DNA of 64,000 nt from Microtetraspora glauca. GTDB taxonomy: Bacteria; Actinomycetota; Actinomycetes; Streptomycetales; Streptomycetaceae. Positions 1 to 7,701 of this stretch are shown piece by piece. Location: contig JOFO01000023.1 of assembly GCA_000721275.1 (NCBI GenBank), positions 32,314-96,313 on the forward strand, read 5' to 3'. The notes under the pieces were generated by a model, which worked only from the letters and a program-made list of their open reading frames with translations, ran no database searches and was not told the DNA's origin. The position numbers and the translations under genes were made by a program. How positions within the stretch are numbered: the stretch's first letter is position 1; each line of letters starts with the position of its first letter.

Positions 1-596
1 CGGTCGGAGTGGTGATCAACGACGGGGTGCTGTTCCCGGAGAGCGCGCAGAAGGGCGCGAACTTCATCGAGCTGTGCGCCCAGCGCGGCATCCCGCTGCT
101 GTTCCTGCACAACATCAACGGCTTCATGGTCGGCGCCGAGTACGAGGCCGACGGCATCGCCAAGCACGGCGCGAAGCTCGTCAACGCCGTCTCGTGCGCC
201 CAGGTGCCGAAGTTCAGCCTGGTGGTCGGCGGCAGCTTCGGGGCGGGCAACTTCGCGATGTGCGGCCGGTCCATGGGCCCCCGGATGATGGCCATGTGGC
301 CGAACGCCAAGTCCACCGCCGTCGGCGCGGAGCAGACCGCGACCGTGATGGCGCTGATCCGCGGCGACCAGCTCGCCAAGGAGGGAAAGACCCTCTCCGC
401 CGAGGAGGAGGAGTCGATCCGGCGCCCCATCATCGAGACGTACGAACGGCAGTCCCATCCGCTGTACTACGCCGCCCGGCTGTGGGTGGACGCCGTGGTG
501 GACCCGACCGACACCCGTGAATGGCTGACGCTCTGTCTGGCGACCGCCGCGGACGCCCCCCAGCAGGAGACGCGCTTCGGCGTGTTCAGGATGTGA
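1..596 (+). CDS. Acyl-CoA carboxylase carboxyltransferase (beta) subunit, methylcrotonyl-CoA type, 5'-truncated by window
   Basis: Only the C-terminal ~198 residues are in the window; the reading frame is open to base 3, so the start lies upstream. The text reads like the C-terminal half of biotin-dependent carboxyltransferases of the 3-methylcrotonyl-CoA carboxylase beta type: the stretch around NINGFMVGAEYEADGIAKHG and the glycine-rich GGSFGAGNFAMCGR (oxyanion/acyl-CoA binding region) are characteristic. It would transfer CO2 from carboxybiotin to a branched acyl-CoA in the cytoplasm (leucine or related catabolism). It stops 7 bp before the biotin carboxylase gene, so the two are one operon and form one complex. 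Methylcrotonyl rather than propionyl specificity is inferred from motif similarity only. Confidence 0.88.
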   Translation, partial: VGVVINDGVLFPESAQKGANFIELCAQRGIPLLFLHNINGFMVGAEYEADGIAKHGAKLVNAVSCAQVPKFSLVVGGSFGAGNFAMCGRSMGPRMMAMWPNAKSTAVGAEQTATVMALIRGDQLAKEGKTLSAEEEESIRRPIIETYERQSHPLYYAARLWVDAVVDPTDTREWLTLCLATAADAPQQETRFGVFRM

Positions 597-603
597 CGAC
601 GAC

Positions 604-2583
604 ATGCTCAAGCGCCTTTTGATCGCGAACCGCGGCGAGATCGCCCGCCGCATCGCCCGCACCTGCCGCCGCCTCGGCGTCGAGTACGTCACCGTGTACT
701 CCGACGCCGACCGGTCCGCGCCCCACCTGGAGGGCGCCGTCGAGTCCGTGCGCCTCGGCCCGGAGGCCGCCGCCGACAGCTACCTGCACATCGAGGCGGT
801 CGTCGGTGCGGCGCTCCGGACCGGCTGCGACGCCGTCCACCCCGGCTACGGCTTCCTCTCCGAGAACCCACGGTTCGCGCAGGCGGTCGCCGACGCCGGC
901 CTGGTCTTCGTCGGCCCGGACGCCGCGATGATCGCCGCCATGGGCGACAAGGCGACCGCCAGGGCCCTCATGGCCGAGGCGGGCGTCCCCGTCCTCCCCG
1001 GCTCCGAGGAGGCCACCGAGTCCGTCGAGCGGCTGGTCGCCGACGCCCGGCGCATCGGCTACCCCGTGATCCTCAAGCCCGTCGCCGGCGGCGGCGGCAA
1101 GGGCATGCGGGTCGTCGAGGCCGAGGCCGGCATGCCGGACGCCGTCGCCGAGGCCGTACGCCTGGGCCGGGCCAACTTCGGCGACGGGCGGCTCCTCGCC
1201 GAGCGCTACGTGTCCCGCCCCCGGCACATCGAGGTCCAGGTCTTCGGCGACGTCCACGGCTCGGTGGTCCACCTCTTCGAGCGCGAGTGCTCGCTCCAGC
1301 GCCGCCACCAGAAGATCGTCGAGGAGGCCCCCGCCGTCGGCCTGGACCCCGCGGTCCGGGCGGCGCTGCTCGACGCGGCGGTCCGGGGCGCCGAGGCCCT
1401 GGGCTACGTCAACGCCGGGACCTTCGAGTTCATCCTCGACACCGACGGCCGCTTCTTCTTCCTGGAGGCCAACACGCGCCTCCAGGTCGAGCACCCGGTC
1501 ACCGAGGAGATCACCGGCGTCGACCTCGTGGAATGGCAGCTGCGCGTGGCGGCCGGGGAACGCCTCCCGCTCGCCCAGCACGAGATCACCGCCGTCGGGC
1601 ACGCCGTCGAGTGCCGCGTCTACGCCGAGGACCCGGACGCCGGGTTCCGGCCCGCGCCCGGCCGGGCCGACGTCGTCGCGTGGCCCGCCGGCGTGCCCGA
1701 CGTCCGCGTGGAGGCCGCCTTCGACACGTACGGCGACGTCCCCGCGTTCTACGACCCCATGATCGCCAAGCTGATCGCCCGCGGCCCGGACCGGGCGTCC
1801 GCGCTGCGGCGGCTGGCCGGCGCGGCACGCACCACCGCGGTCGTCGGCCTGACCACCAACCTCGGCTTCGTCGCGGACCTGCTCCGCGACCCGCGGGTCG
1901 TCGCGGGACGCCTCGACACCCACCTCGTCGACGCCTTCGTCGCCGAGAACCCGCCCCGCGCCCTGTCCGCCGAGGCCGCCGCCTGCGCGGCGGCCATGGA
2001 GGTCCCGCCGCCCGGCGACCCGGCCGCCTCGCCGTGGACCGGCACCGTCGGGCCCCTCGACCGCCCGTCCCTGGACCCCGACGCGCCCCTCGGCCGCCTC
2101 GTGCTGTGCGACGGCGGCCGGGAACTGGAGGCGCGGCTGACGGGCGTCCGCGACGGCGCGGTGCAGGTCCTGGTCCACGACCGCGCGTTCCGCGTCACCG
2201 TCTCCCACCGCGACGGACTCTTCCGCGGCAGAGTGGCCGACCGCGACTGGGCCGGCCGCCGCACCGCCGACGGCTTCGACCTGGTCCTCGACGGCCACCG
2301 GACGGCCCTGGCCACCCGGACGCACACCGAGAACGACACCGACGCCGCCGACAACACCGTGCGCTCCCCCATGCCCGGCACGGTCGTCGCCCTCTCCTGC
2401 GCGGTGGGCGACCGGGTCGAGAAGGGGGCGGTGCTCATGGTCGTCGAGGCCATGAAGATGGAGAACCGCGTCCTCGCGCCCCTCTCCGGAGTCGTCGAGG
2501 ACGTCCGGTGCACCCTGAACGGCACGGTCTCGGCCGACCAGATCCTCGCCGTCGTGACCCCGGACCCGGAGCCCGACTCCTGA
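604..2583 (+). CDS. Acyl-CoA carboxylase alpha subunit (biotin carboxylase + biotin carrier domain)
   Basis: A 659-aa protein with the full alpha-chain layout: biotin carboxylase N-domain, ATP-grasp domain with the glycine-rich loop GGGGKGMR near residues 162-169, the catalytic segment ANTRLQVEHPVTE near 290-305, a linker domain, and a C-terminal biotinyl domain with the EAMKM motif whose lysine (about K618) is the biotinylation site. It carboxylates its own biotin using ATP and bicarbonate and passes CO2 to the upstream beta subunit. Length and domain order match methylcrotonyl/acyl-CoA carboxylase alpha subunits. The usual downstream HMG-CoA lyase and acyl-CoA dehydrogenase of leucine catabolism do not follow; the next gene is an unrelated membrane protein. 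Confidence 0.93.
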   Translation: MLKRLLIANRGEIARRIARTCRRLGVEYVTVYSDADRSAPHLEGAVESVRLGPEAAADSYLHIEAVVGAALRTGCDAVHPGYGFLSENPRFAQAVADAGLVFVGPDAAMIAAMGDKATARALMAEAGVPVLPGSEEATESVERLVADARRIGYPVILKPVAGGGGKGMRVVEAEAGMPDAVAEAVRLGRANFGDGRLLAERYVSRPRHIEVQVFGDVHGSVVHLFERECSLQRRHQKIVEEAPAVGLDPAVRAALLDAAVRGAEALGYVNAGTFEFILDTDGRFFFLEANTRLQVEHPVTEEITGVDLVEWQLRVAAGERLPLAQHEITAVGHAVECRVYAEDPDAGFRPAPGRADVVAWPAGVPDVRVEAAFDTYGDVPAFYDPMIAKLIARGPDRASALRRLAGAARTTAVVGLTTNLGFVADLLRDPRVVAGRLDTHLVDAFVAENPPRALSAEAAACAAAMEVPPPGDPAASPWTGTVGPLDRPSLDPDAPLGRLVLCDGGRELEARLTGVRDGAVQVLVHDRAFRVTVSHRDGLFRGRVADRDWAGRRTADGFDLVLDGHRTALATRTHTENDTDAADNTVRSPMPGTVVALSCAVGDRVEKGAVLMVVEAMKMENRVLAPLSGVVEDVRCTLNGTVSADQILAVVTPDPEPDS

Positions 2584-2619
2584 CGGGCGCGGGGCGGGCC
2601 GCCGGTAGGGTCCGGCGGT

Positions 2620-2955
2620 ATGACCGTCGCTCGTTCCGTCGCCCTGTTCGCCGTCGCCGCCCTCTTCGAGATCGGCGGGGCCTGGCTCGTGTGGCAGGGC
2701 GTCCGCGAGCACAAGGGGTGGGTCTGGATCGGCGCCGGGGTCATCGCCCTCGGCCTGTACGGCGTGGTGGCGACCTGGCAGCACGACGACGACTTCGGGC
2801 GCATCCTCGCCGCGTACGGCGGGGTGTTCGTGGCCGGGTCGATCGCCTGGGGCATGGTCGCCGACGGCTACCGCCCCGACCGCTACGACGTCATCGGCGC
2901 CCTGGTCTGCCTCGCCGGCATGGCCGTCATCATGTACGCCCCGCGCGGCCACTGA
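2620..2955 (+). CDS. YnfA/UPF0060 family small membrane protein
   Basis: The protein has 111 aa and about four hydrophobic helices covering most of its length, with the family-typical opening ([20 protein letters not shown]) and the central [18 protein letters not shown] segment. UPF0060/YnfA proteins resemble the small multidrug resistance fold and some are reported as exporters; a transport role here is inference. It lies 36 bp after the carboxylase gene and could be read from the same transcript. It is followed by a strong hairpin and a convergent gene. Confidence 0.88.
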   Translation: MTVARSVALFAVAALFEIGGAWLVWQGVREHKGWVWIGAGVIALGLYGVVATWQHDDDFGRILAAYGGVFVAGSIAWGMVADGYRPDRYDVIGALVCLAGMAVIMYAPRGH

Positions 2956-2969
2956 GGAGCGCCGGGCCG

Positions 2970-3003
2970 GCCGGGGGCCGGACGGACCCGCCCGGCCCCC
3001 GGC
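2970..3003. terminator. Bidirectional hairpin terminator
   Basis: Perfect 12-bp inverted repeat (2970-2981 GCCGGGGGCCGG; 2992-3003 its complement) with a 10-nt loop, sitting between two convergent genes. There is no U-tract, as is usual in high-GC actinomycetes. Confidence 0.7.
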
Positions 3004-3012
3004 CCGCACCGG

Positions 3013-3402
3013 CTACGACGGCCAGCCGCCGTACGGCACGGTGAGGAGTTCCATGGCGTGGCCCGCCGGATCCATGAAGTACACGCCACGGCCGCCGTCG
3101 TTGTGGTTGACGGTGCCCGGCTGCTTCCGCTGCGGGTCGGCGTAGTGCTCGATGCCGCGCCCCCTGATCCGCGCGTACGCCGCGTCGAACTCCTCCTCGG
3201 AGACCAGGAACGCGTAGTGCTGGGGGGTGATGCTGTCCGCGGGGACGGTGGCGAAGTCCAGCGTGACGCCGTTGCCGAGGGCGACCGCGATGAACGGGCC
3301 CCATTCGGCGGTGATCTCAAGACCGAGCAGCTCCGCGAAGAACTCCGCGGACTCCCGGTTGTCCCGGGCGTGGACGATCGTGTGATTGAGCTCGACTGAC
3401 AA
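3013..3402 (-). CDS. VOC (glyoxalase/bleomycin-resistance fold) family protein
   Basis: A 129-aa single vicinal-oxygen-chelate domain protein: the paired beta-alpha-beta-beta-beta units are visible (VELNHTIVHARDNRESAEFF at the start, GVYFMDPAGHAMELL near the end with the metal-ligand-type Glu). I place the start at a TTG (complement of 3400-3402) because GGAGG lies 5-7 nt upstream; the longer frame back to 3462 adds a low-complexity Arg-rich extension without a ribosome site. Substrate unknown; members include dioxygenases, glyoxalases and antibiotic-sequestering proteins. Confidence 0.82.
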   Translation of the reverse strand: MSVELNHTIVHARDNRESAEFFAELLGLEITAEWGPFIAVALGNGVTLDFATVPADSITPQHYAFLVSEEEFDAAYARIRGRGIEHYADPQRKQPGTVNHNDGGRGVYFMDPAGHAMELLTVPYGGWPS

Positions 3403-3529
3403 GGAATGCCTCCGACGGCATGTCCCGGCACCTCCATGCCTCACCCAGCCGGTGACCGACACGCGATGCCGCCGTGGACCTTAGCCCTGTCCGGGCCGGC
3501 GGGGCAACGGGGTTGCGGGGGAAGGCCGG

Positions 3530-3760
3530 TCACGTGGTCTTGGACGTGGTCGGGGTCTTGGTCTCCGCGAGGGTGTGGGCGACGAGGGCGTTGGCGTGGC
3601 CGTGACCGAGGGCGTGTTCGGACTTCAGCCAGGACACCAGGTCCATGTGCCGGGTCAGCGGAGAGGTGCGGATGAGGTGCTTCCATTCGGCGATCGGGCG
3701 GCCGTACTTCTTCTCGATGGACGGGAAGTAGCTGGCGGGACCCTTCACGGCGTCGGTCAT
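3530..3760 (-). CDS. DUF4287 family protein
   Basis: A 76-aa protein with the DUF4287 pattern: KGPASYFPSIEKKYGRPIAEW followed by a helical WLKSEHALGHGHANALVAH core. Function of the family is unknown; it is common in actinobacteria as a small stand-alone protein or fused to DUF5655. It has its own spacing on both sides (about 130 bp before the VOC gene and 99 bp after the AhpD-like gene) and may be in one transcript with the upstream AhpD-like gene. Confidence 0.8.
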   Translation of the reverse strand: MTDAVKGPASYFPSIEKKYGRPIAEWKHLIRTSPLTRHMDLVSWLKSEHALGHGHANALVAHTLAETKTPTTSKTT

Positions 3761-3859
3761 GGTGGCCCTCTCTTGGGTGGTTGGCGTCGCTTCTTATGAC
3801 CGGCCGTGGGGCGGGGAGTCATCGGTGGCGGGGTGTGGGGCGGGTCACATGGCGGGGGG

Positions 3860-4348
3860 TCAGGACCACTGCTGGTCGGCGAGGGTGGTGACCGGCTGGG
3901 GCTTGCCGATGACCGCCAGGGCGATGAAGAAGTTGATCTGGCCGATCGCGACAGTCAGGGTCGCCAGCGCCTTCTCGTCGTAGTGCCGCGCCGCCTCCGC
4001 GTACAGGTCGTCGGTGACGCGCTCGCGGCCGGGCGGGGCGGGCTGGAGGGTGGCCTCCACGAGGGCGAGGGCGGCGCGCTCGGCGGCGGTGAAGCAGAGG
4101 GCGTCCTGCCAGGAGGAGACGGCGGTGATGCGCTCCTCGGTCTCGCCGGCCTTGCGCAGGAAGCCGGTGTTCAGGGTCGTCAGGTAGGTGTTGCCGACGA
4201 TCTGGCCGGCACGCAGGTGCACGAGGTTGATCGTGCCGCGCGGCACCGAGCGGTTGCCGGTGGCGCGGAAGAGGGCGGCGCTGACGTCGTTCAGCTCGGG
4301 CACGAGCGCGGTCGGGTCGGACATGCGGGAGATCGGGGTCTTCGTCAT
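3860..4348 (-). CDS. AhpD/carboxymuconolactone decarboxylase-like protein lacking the catalytic cysteines
   Basis: A 162-aa protein of the AhpD-like fold: the segment TINLVHLRAGQI and, later, RKAGETEERITAVSSWQ and FTAAERAALALVEA align with the family by eye. In active AhpD-type peroxidases the region after RAxQI holds a CxxC pair and a histidine; here it reads VGNTYLTTLN, so both cysteines and the histidine are missing. Start chosen at ATG 4348 because AAGGAAG precedes it; an in-frame upstream ATG at 4438 would add a repetitive Thr/Arg-rich leader. It is divergent from the MerR-clamp gene and shares its intergenic operator. Confidence 0.8.
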   Translation of the reverse strand: MTKTPISRMSDPTALVPELNDVSAALFRATGNRSVPRGTINLVHLRAGQIVGNTYLTTLNTGFLRKAGETEERITAVSSWQDALCFTAAERAALALVEATLQPAPPGRERVTDDLYAEAARHYDEKALATLTVAIGQINFFIALAVIGKPQPVTTLADQQWS

Positions 4349-4486
4349 GGCGGTCGCTTCCTTCTTCGTCCGGGGCGCTCCGTCGGCGCCTTCGTCCCGT
4401 GGGTCGTTCGTCGTTCGTCGTGCGTCGTTCGTTGTCATGACGGAGCGGGGCGGGGAGATGTGACCGGGGAAGCGTTTTTTCTGCTT

Positions 4487-4509
4487 GACCTTCGAGTGGG
4501 TCGAAGGTC
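4487..4509. promoter_or_regulatory. Perfect palindromic MerR-type operator with overlapping promoter
   Basis: GACCTTCGA (4487-4495), spacer GTGGG, TCGAAGGTC (4501-4509): 9-bp perfect arms, the size and shape of MerR-family operators. TTGACC at 4485-4490 can serve as a -35 box; a -10 about 19 bp downstream (around 4510-4515) would put transcription start at or near the GTG at 4522, the stretched spacing typical of MerR-activated promoters. Autoregulation, and control of the divergent AhpD-like gene, is inferred. Confidence 0.65.
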
Positions 4510-4521
4510 GACCATGGCGCC

Positions 4522-5613
4522 GTGTCCCCTTCCGAGCTCATGCCGATCGGGGTCTTCGCCCGGCGTACCGGGCTGACCGCGAGCGCCTTGCGTTTCTACG
4601 CCGATTCCGGGCTGCTGCCTCCCGCCGAGGTCGACCCGGTCACCGGGTACCGCTCCTACGCCGACGGGCAGGAGGAGCGGGCCGGTGTGCTGCGGCGGCT
4701 GCGGGAGATCGGGATGCCCCTCGCGGACGTCCGGGCGGTGCTCGACGGCTCGCCCGGGGAGGCGGCCCGGCGGATCGACGCGCACGTCGCGCGGGTCGTC
4801 GGGGAGGCCGCGGACGTGCGGCGGAAGGCCGCGGTCCTCACGGCGGGCCTCACCGCCGGCCTCGCGCCGGCGTGCGCGCCCGGGGACGCGGGGCGGCTGC
4901 CGGTCGCCGCGCTGCGGGGGCCGGTGCTGGCGGACGCCGTCGAGCAGGTGCTGACCGCGACCGTGCGGGAGCCGGGGCTGCCGGTGCTCGGCGGGCTGCG
5001 CGTCGAGGCGGCGCCGGGGGCGGTGTCGCTGACCGCGACGGACCGGTACCGCCTCGCGACCCGGACCCTGGTCCCGGTGGAGGCGGGCGCGGGCACCTGG
5101 GCCGCCACCGTCGACGGCGACGCGCTGCGGGCCGCCGTCCCGGACGTCCGCCGCAGTCCTCTCGTACGCGTCGAGGCGACGCCGTACGGGCTGTGGCTGC
5201 GGATGCCGGAACGGGAGGACCGGCACTGCCCGCTGCTGGCGGACGACTTCCCCGACCACCGGCTGATGCTCGCGTCGCTGCCCGCGGCCACGACCCGGGT
5301 GACGGTCGCCAAGGGCCCGCTGCTGCGGGCCCTGGAGGAGCAGCCGGACCCGTGCGTCACGCTGCGGGTGTCCCCCGGTGTCCTGGACGTGTCGGGGGTG
5401 CCGCTGGACGCGGTCACGACCGGGCGGGAGCTGCGGATCCGCTTCGTGCTGACCACCCTCCACCCGGCCGTCAGCACCGCCCTCGGGCCCGACGTGATGC
5501 TGGACCTGCGCGGGCCGGACCGGCCCGTCACCGTCCGCTCCGCCGACCGGGGCGACCTCACCACCCTGGCCATGCCCGTACACGACCGAGAAGGACGAAG
5601 GAAGCGACGATGA
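4522..5613 (+). CDS. MerR-family regulator fused to a DNA polymerase III beta (sliding clamp)-like domain
   Basis: A 363-aa fusion. Residues about 7-75 are a MerR winged helix (IGVFARRTGLTASALRFYAD, then LPPAEVDPVTGYRSY), followed by a helical dimerisation region to about 120. From about 130 on, the text (LPVLGGLRVEAAPGAVSLTATDRYRLATRTL and the later repeat-like strands) matches beta-clamp domains, in which the ATDRYRLA motif is highly characteristic. The clamp part is about two domains long, not three. GTG 4522 fits a leaderless transcript from the palindromic promoter; ATG 4540 is the alternative. The 3' end overlaps the next gene by ATGA, so the two are translated together. Confidence 0.8.
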   Translation: MSPSELMPIGVFARRTGLTASALRFYADSGLLPPAEVDPVTGYRSYADGQEERAGVLRRLREIGMPLADVRAVLDGSPGEAARRIDAHVARVVGEAADVRRKAAVLTAGLTAGLAPACAPGDAGRLPVAALRGPVLADAVEQVLTATVREPGLPVLGGLRVEAAPGAVSLTATDRYRLATRTLVPVEAGAGTWAATVDGDALRAAVPDVRRSPLVRVEATPYGLWLRMPEREDRHCPLLADDFPDHRLMLASLPAATTRVTVAKGPLLRALEEQPDPCVTLRVSPGVLDVSGVPLDAVTTGRELRIRFVLTTLHPAVSTALGPDVMLDLRGPDRPVTVRSADRGDLTTLAMPVHDREGRRKRR

Positions 5614-6119
5614 GCGGTAGCAGCACTCCCCCTCCCGACAGCACCATGGAGGCCATCGGCCGGGCCGTCGCCGACGGGCAGGGCGGTGACGCCGCCGGTG
5701 CCCGCGCGCGGCTGCTGGAGCTGTGGTCCGGGATCGGCGTCACCGGCGACCCGCTGCACCGGTGCACCCTCGCCCACCACCTGGCGGACCTGTACGACGA
5801 CCCCGCTCAGGCCCTGGCCTGGGACGTCCGCGCCCTGGACGCCGCCGACGCGCTCACCGAGCAGCGTCTCCAGGAGCACCACGCGGGGCTGGGCGTCGCC
5901 GGGCTCTACCCGTCGCTCCACCTCAACCTCGCCGACGCCTACCGCCGCCTCGGCTCGTTCGAGACGGCCGCCGGGCACCTCGCCGCGGCCCGCGAGCACG
6001 CCCCCGCGCTCCCCGGCGGGTACGGCGCGCTGATCCGTACCACCCTCGACGAGGTGGCGGAGGCGGTCGCCCGGCGCGACACCGCGCGCCGGGCCTCGGC
6101 GCCCGGTGCCGGGCGGTAG
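5610..6119 (+). CDS. TPR-like helical protein of unknown function
   Basis: A 169-aa protein starting at ATG 5610 inside the stop of the MerR-clamp gene, with AAGGACGAAGGAAG upstream. The body is all-helical with tetratricopeptide-like pairs: ALAWDVRALDAADAL and LNLADAYRRLGSFETAAGHL, the latter close to the TPR consensus. No catalytic motif is seen. Translational coupling suggests that it works with the regulator, perhaps as a partner or a co-regulated target; this is inference. Confidence 0.7.
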   Translation: MSGSSTPPPDSTMEAIGRAVADGQGGDAAGARARLLELWSGIGVTGDPLHRCTLAHHLADLYDDPAQALAWDVRALDAADALTEQRLQEHHAGLGVAGLYPSLHLNLADAYRRLGSFETAAGHLAAAREHAPALPGGYGALIRTTLDEVAEAVARRDTARRASAPGAGR

Positions 6120-6124
6120 CGCCG

Positions 6125-7384
6125 CTACGCGACGTGGAAGACGATGGCGTCCGCCAGGGTCTCGCAGCGGCGCACGGCGTCCTCGCGGGTGGGGGCGGTC
6201 GCGAAGACGTAGCCCCGGTCGGAGGAGAGCAGCGAGTCCATCGCCGACACCTCGTCGCCGGGGTGCTTGCCGATCACCGCTCCGGCGTCCGCGTCCGCGA
6301 AGTCCTTGAGGTACGGGATCATGTGCGGCGCGCGTTCGCCGGCCGGGACCCGGCGGACCGGGACGGGCAGGTCGTCGGCGCCGGTGATCGCGGTGATCCG
6401 GCCCGGGGCAGCGTCCAGGAAGCGGATGGCCGCGCCCTGCCGGGGCTCCGGGGCCGTGCCGGGCAGCCGGTCGATGCCGAGCGGGACGGTGAGGAAGAGC
6501 CGCGCCGGGTCCCAGCCGGTGGCCCGGTGCACCATCTCGGGGATGCCGGCGCCCGACAGGCGGTTGTGGGTCTCCAGGAGGCGCGGGCCCGCCGGGGTGA
6601 GGACGAACTCGCTGTGCGAGGGGCCGTCGGTGAGGCCGACGGCGTCCAGCACGCCGGCGGTGAGCGCGTGCAGCTCCGCCAGGACCGGGCGGGCCGCGTC
6701 GCTGGGGACGCTGCACTCCCACTCGACGAAGTGCTCGTTCACCCGGTACTCGCTGACGCCCAGCACGACGTGGCGGCCCTCGTGGGAGAACGCCTCGACG
6801 CTGACGACCGGGCCGTCCAGGTACTCCTCGGCGAGCACGCCGCCGTACCCGAACTCCTCGATCTCCCGGAAGGCGCGGGCGGCGTCCACCGGGTCCGCGA
6901 CCACGTTGATGTGCAGGCTGCCGGCGCCCTGGCCGGGCTTCAGCACGATCCGGTCGCCGACCTCCGCCAGGAACGCGGCGGCCTCGTCGGCGGTGTGGAC
7001 GCGGCGGTGCCGGACGGGGCTGAGGCCGGCCCGGTCCAGGGCCTGCCGGGTGAGGGCCTTGTCCTGGATGGTCCGGGACACCTCGGGCGGGGTGCCGGGC
7101 AGGCCCAGCTTCTCGTTGACCTCGCCGACCGGCACGGCGGACAGCTCGGTGGTGGTGAGGATCCGGTCGAACGGCGCGGCCTCGTGCAGCGGGCGCAGCA
7201 GTTCCAGCAGCGCGCCGGTGTCGGTGATGTCGCAGGTGAGGATGGAGACGACGTGCGGTTCGGCCTCGGCGCGGTCGAACTGGCCCTCGGTGTGGACGAG
7301 GGTGACGTCGATGCCGAGGTCGCGGGCTCCGTGGACGGGGGCGGGACGGCCTCCGACGACGGCGATGCGGGGCCGTGTGGTCAT
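6125..7384 (-). CDS. ATP-grasp carboxylate-amine ligase (cluster enzyme 1)
   Basis: A 419-aa ATP-grasp enzyme. Residues about 110-300 hold the fold: nucleotide-binding lysine segment RIVLKPGQGAGS, the hinge VLAEEYLDGPVVSVEAF, and the metal-binding LLETHNRLSGAG. Such enzymes form an acyl-phosphate and couple it to an amine; relatives include L-amino-acid ligases. It is the last gene of the minus-strand carrier-protein operon and starts inside the stop of the ABM gene (ATGA overlap, 7381-7384), preceded by GGAAAGAG. I infer that it joins the carrier-derived amino acid to another amino acid or amine, but the substrates cannot be read from the sequence. Confidence 0.85.
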   Translation of the reverse strand: MTTRPRIAVVGGRPAPVHGARDLGIDVTLVHTEGQFDRAEAEPHVVSILTCDITDTGALLELLRPLHEAAPFDRILTTTELSAVPVGEVNEKLGLPGTPPEVSRTIQDKALTRQALDRAGLSPVRHRRVHTADEAAAFLAEVGDRIVLKPGQGAGSLHINVVADPVDAARAFREIEEFGYGGVLAEEYLDGPVVSVEAFSHEGRHVVLGVSEYRVNEHFVEWECSVPSDAARPVLAELHALTAGVLDAVGLTDGPSHSEFVLTPAGPRLLETHNRLSGAGIPEMVHRATGWDPARLFLTVPLGIDRLPGTAPEPRQGAAIRFLDAAPGRITAITGADDLPVPVRRVPAGERAPHMIPYLKDFADADAGAVIGKHPGDEVSAMDSLLSSDRGYVFATAPTREDAVRRCETLADAIVFHVA

Positions 7385-7701
7385 CGCGGTGCTCTTTCCG
7401 TGGCAGGGGTCAGGGTGCTCAGGGGGGTGCTCGGGTGGACCTCGCGTTCGACGCGCGGCAGGATCTCGGGGACGTAGATCTCCTGGATGGCGGCGCCCTC
7501 GCCGTGCGCCTCCCAGTGGGCGCGGCTCGCCCAGCGCTCGACGAGGACGAAGCGGAGGGGGTCCGCGTCGGAGCGGTACGCCTCCCAGGCGACGCAGCCG
7601 TCCTCGGCGAGGCACAGCGGGCGCATCCGGCGCAGCGCGTCGGCGACGGGTCCGGCGTCGGCCGGGTCGGGGACGCGGACGATGACGATCAGGTCGAACA
7701 T
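7381..7701 (-). CDS. Antibiotic biosynthesis monooxygenase (ABM/YgiN-like) domain protein
   Basis: A 106-aa single ABM-type ferredoxin-like domain: VIVRVPDPADAGPVADALRRM, GCVAWEAYRSDADPLRFVLVERW and an ASRAHWEAH helix follow the family pattern, in which a tryptophan or histidine in the last helix shapes the pocket. Members are cofactor-free oxygenases or dehydrating enzymes, and some only bind ligands. ATG 7701 overlaps the epimerase stop by one base (TGATG). Its role in the pathway, perhaps an oxidation or a protective binding function, is not decidable here. Confidence 0.8.
   Translation of the reverse strand: MFDLIVIVRVPDPADAGPVADALRRMRPLCLAEDGCVAWEAYRSDADPLRFVLVERWASRAHWEAHGEGAAIQEIYVPEILPRVEREVHPSTPLSTLTPATERAPR

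Noticed and set aside
586..3009. An 807-codon open frame on the minus strand opposite the biotin carboxylase gene
   Set aside because: Composition is Gly/Asp/Arg/Val-rich with no domain; it mirrors the codon-position G+C of the real gene on the other strand.
3402..3462. Longer start of the first VOC gene at 3462
   Set aside because: It adds an Arg-rich leader with no ribosome site; TTG 3402 has GGAGG and gives the usual family N-terminus.
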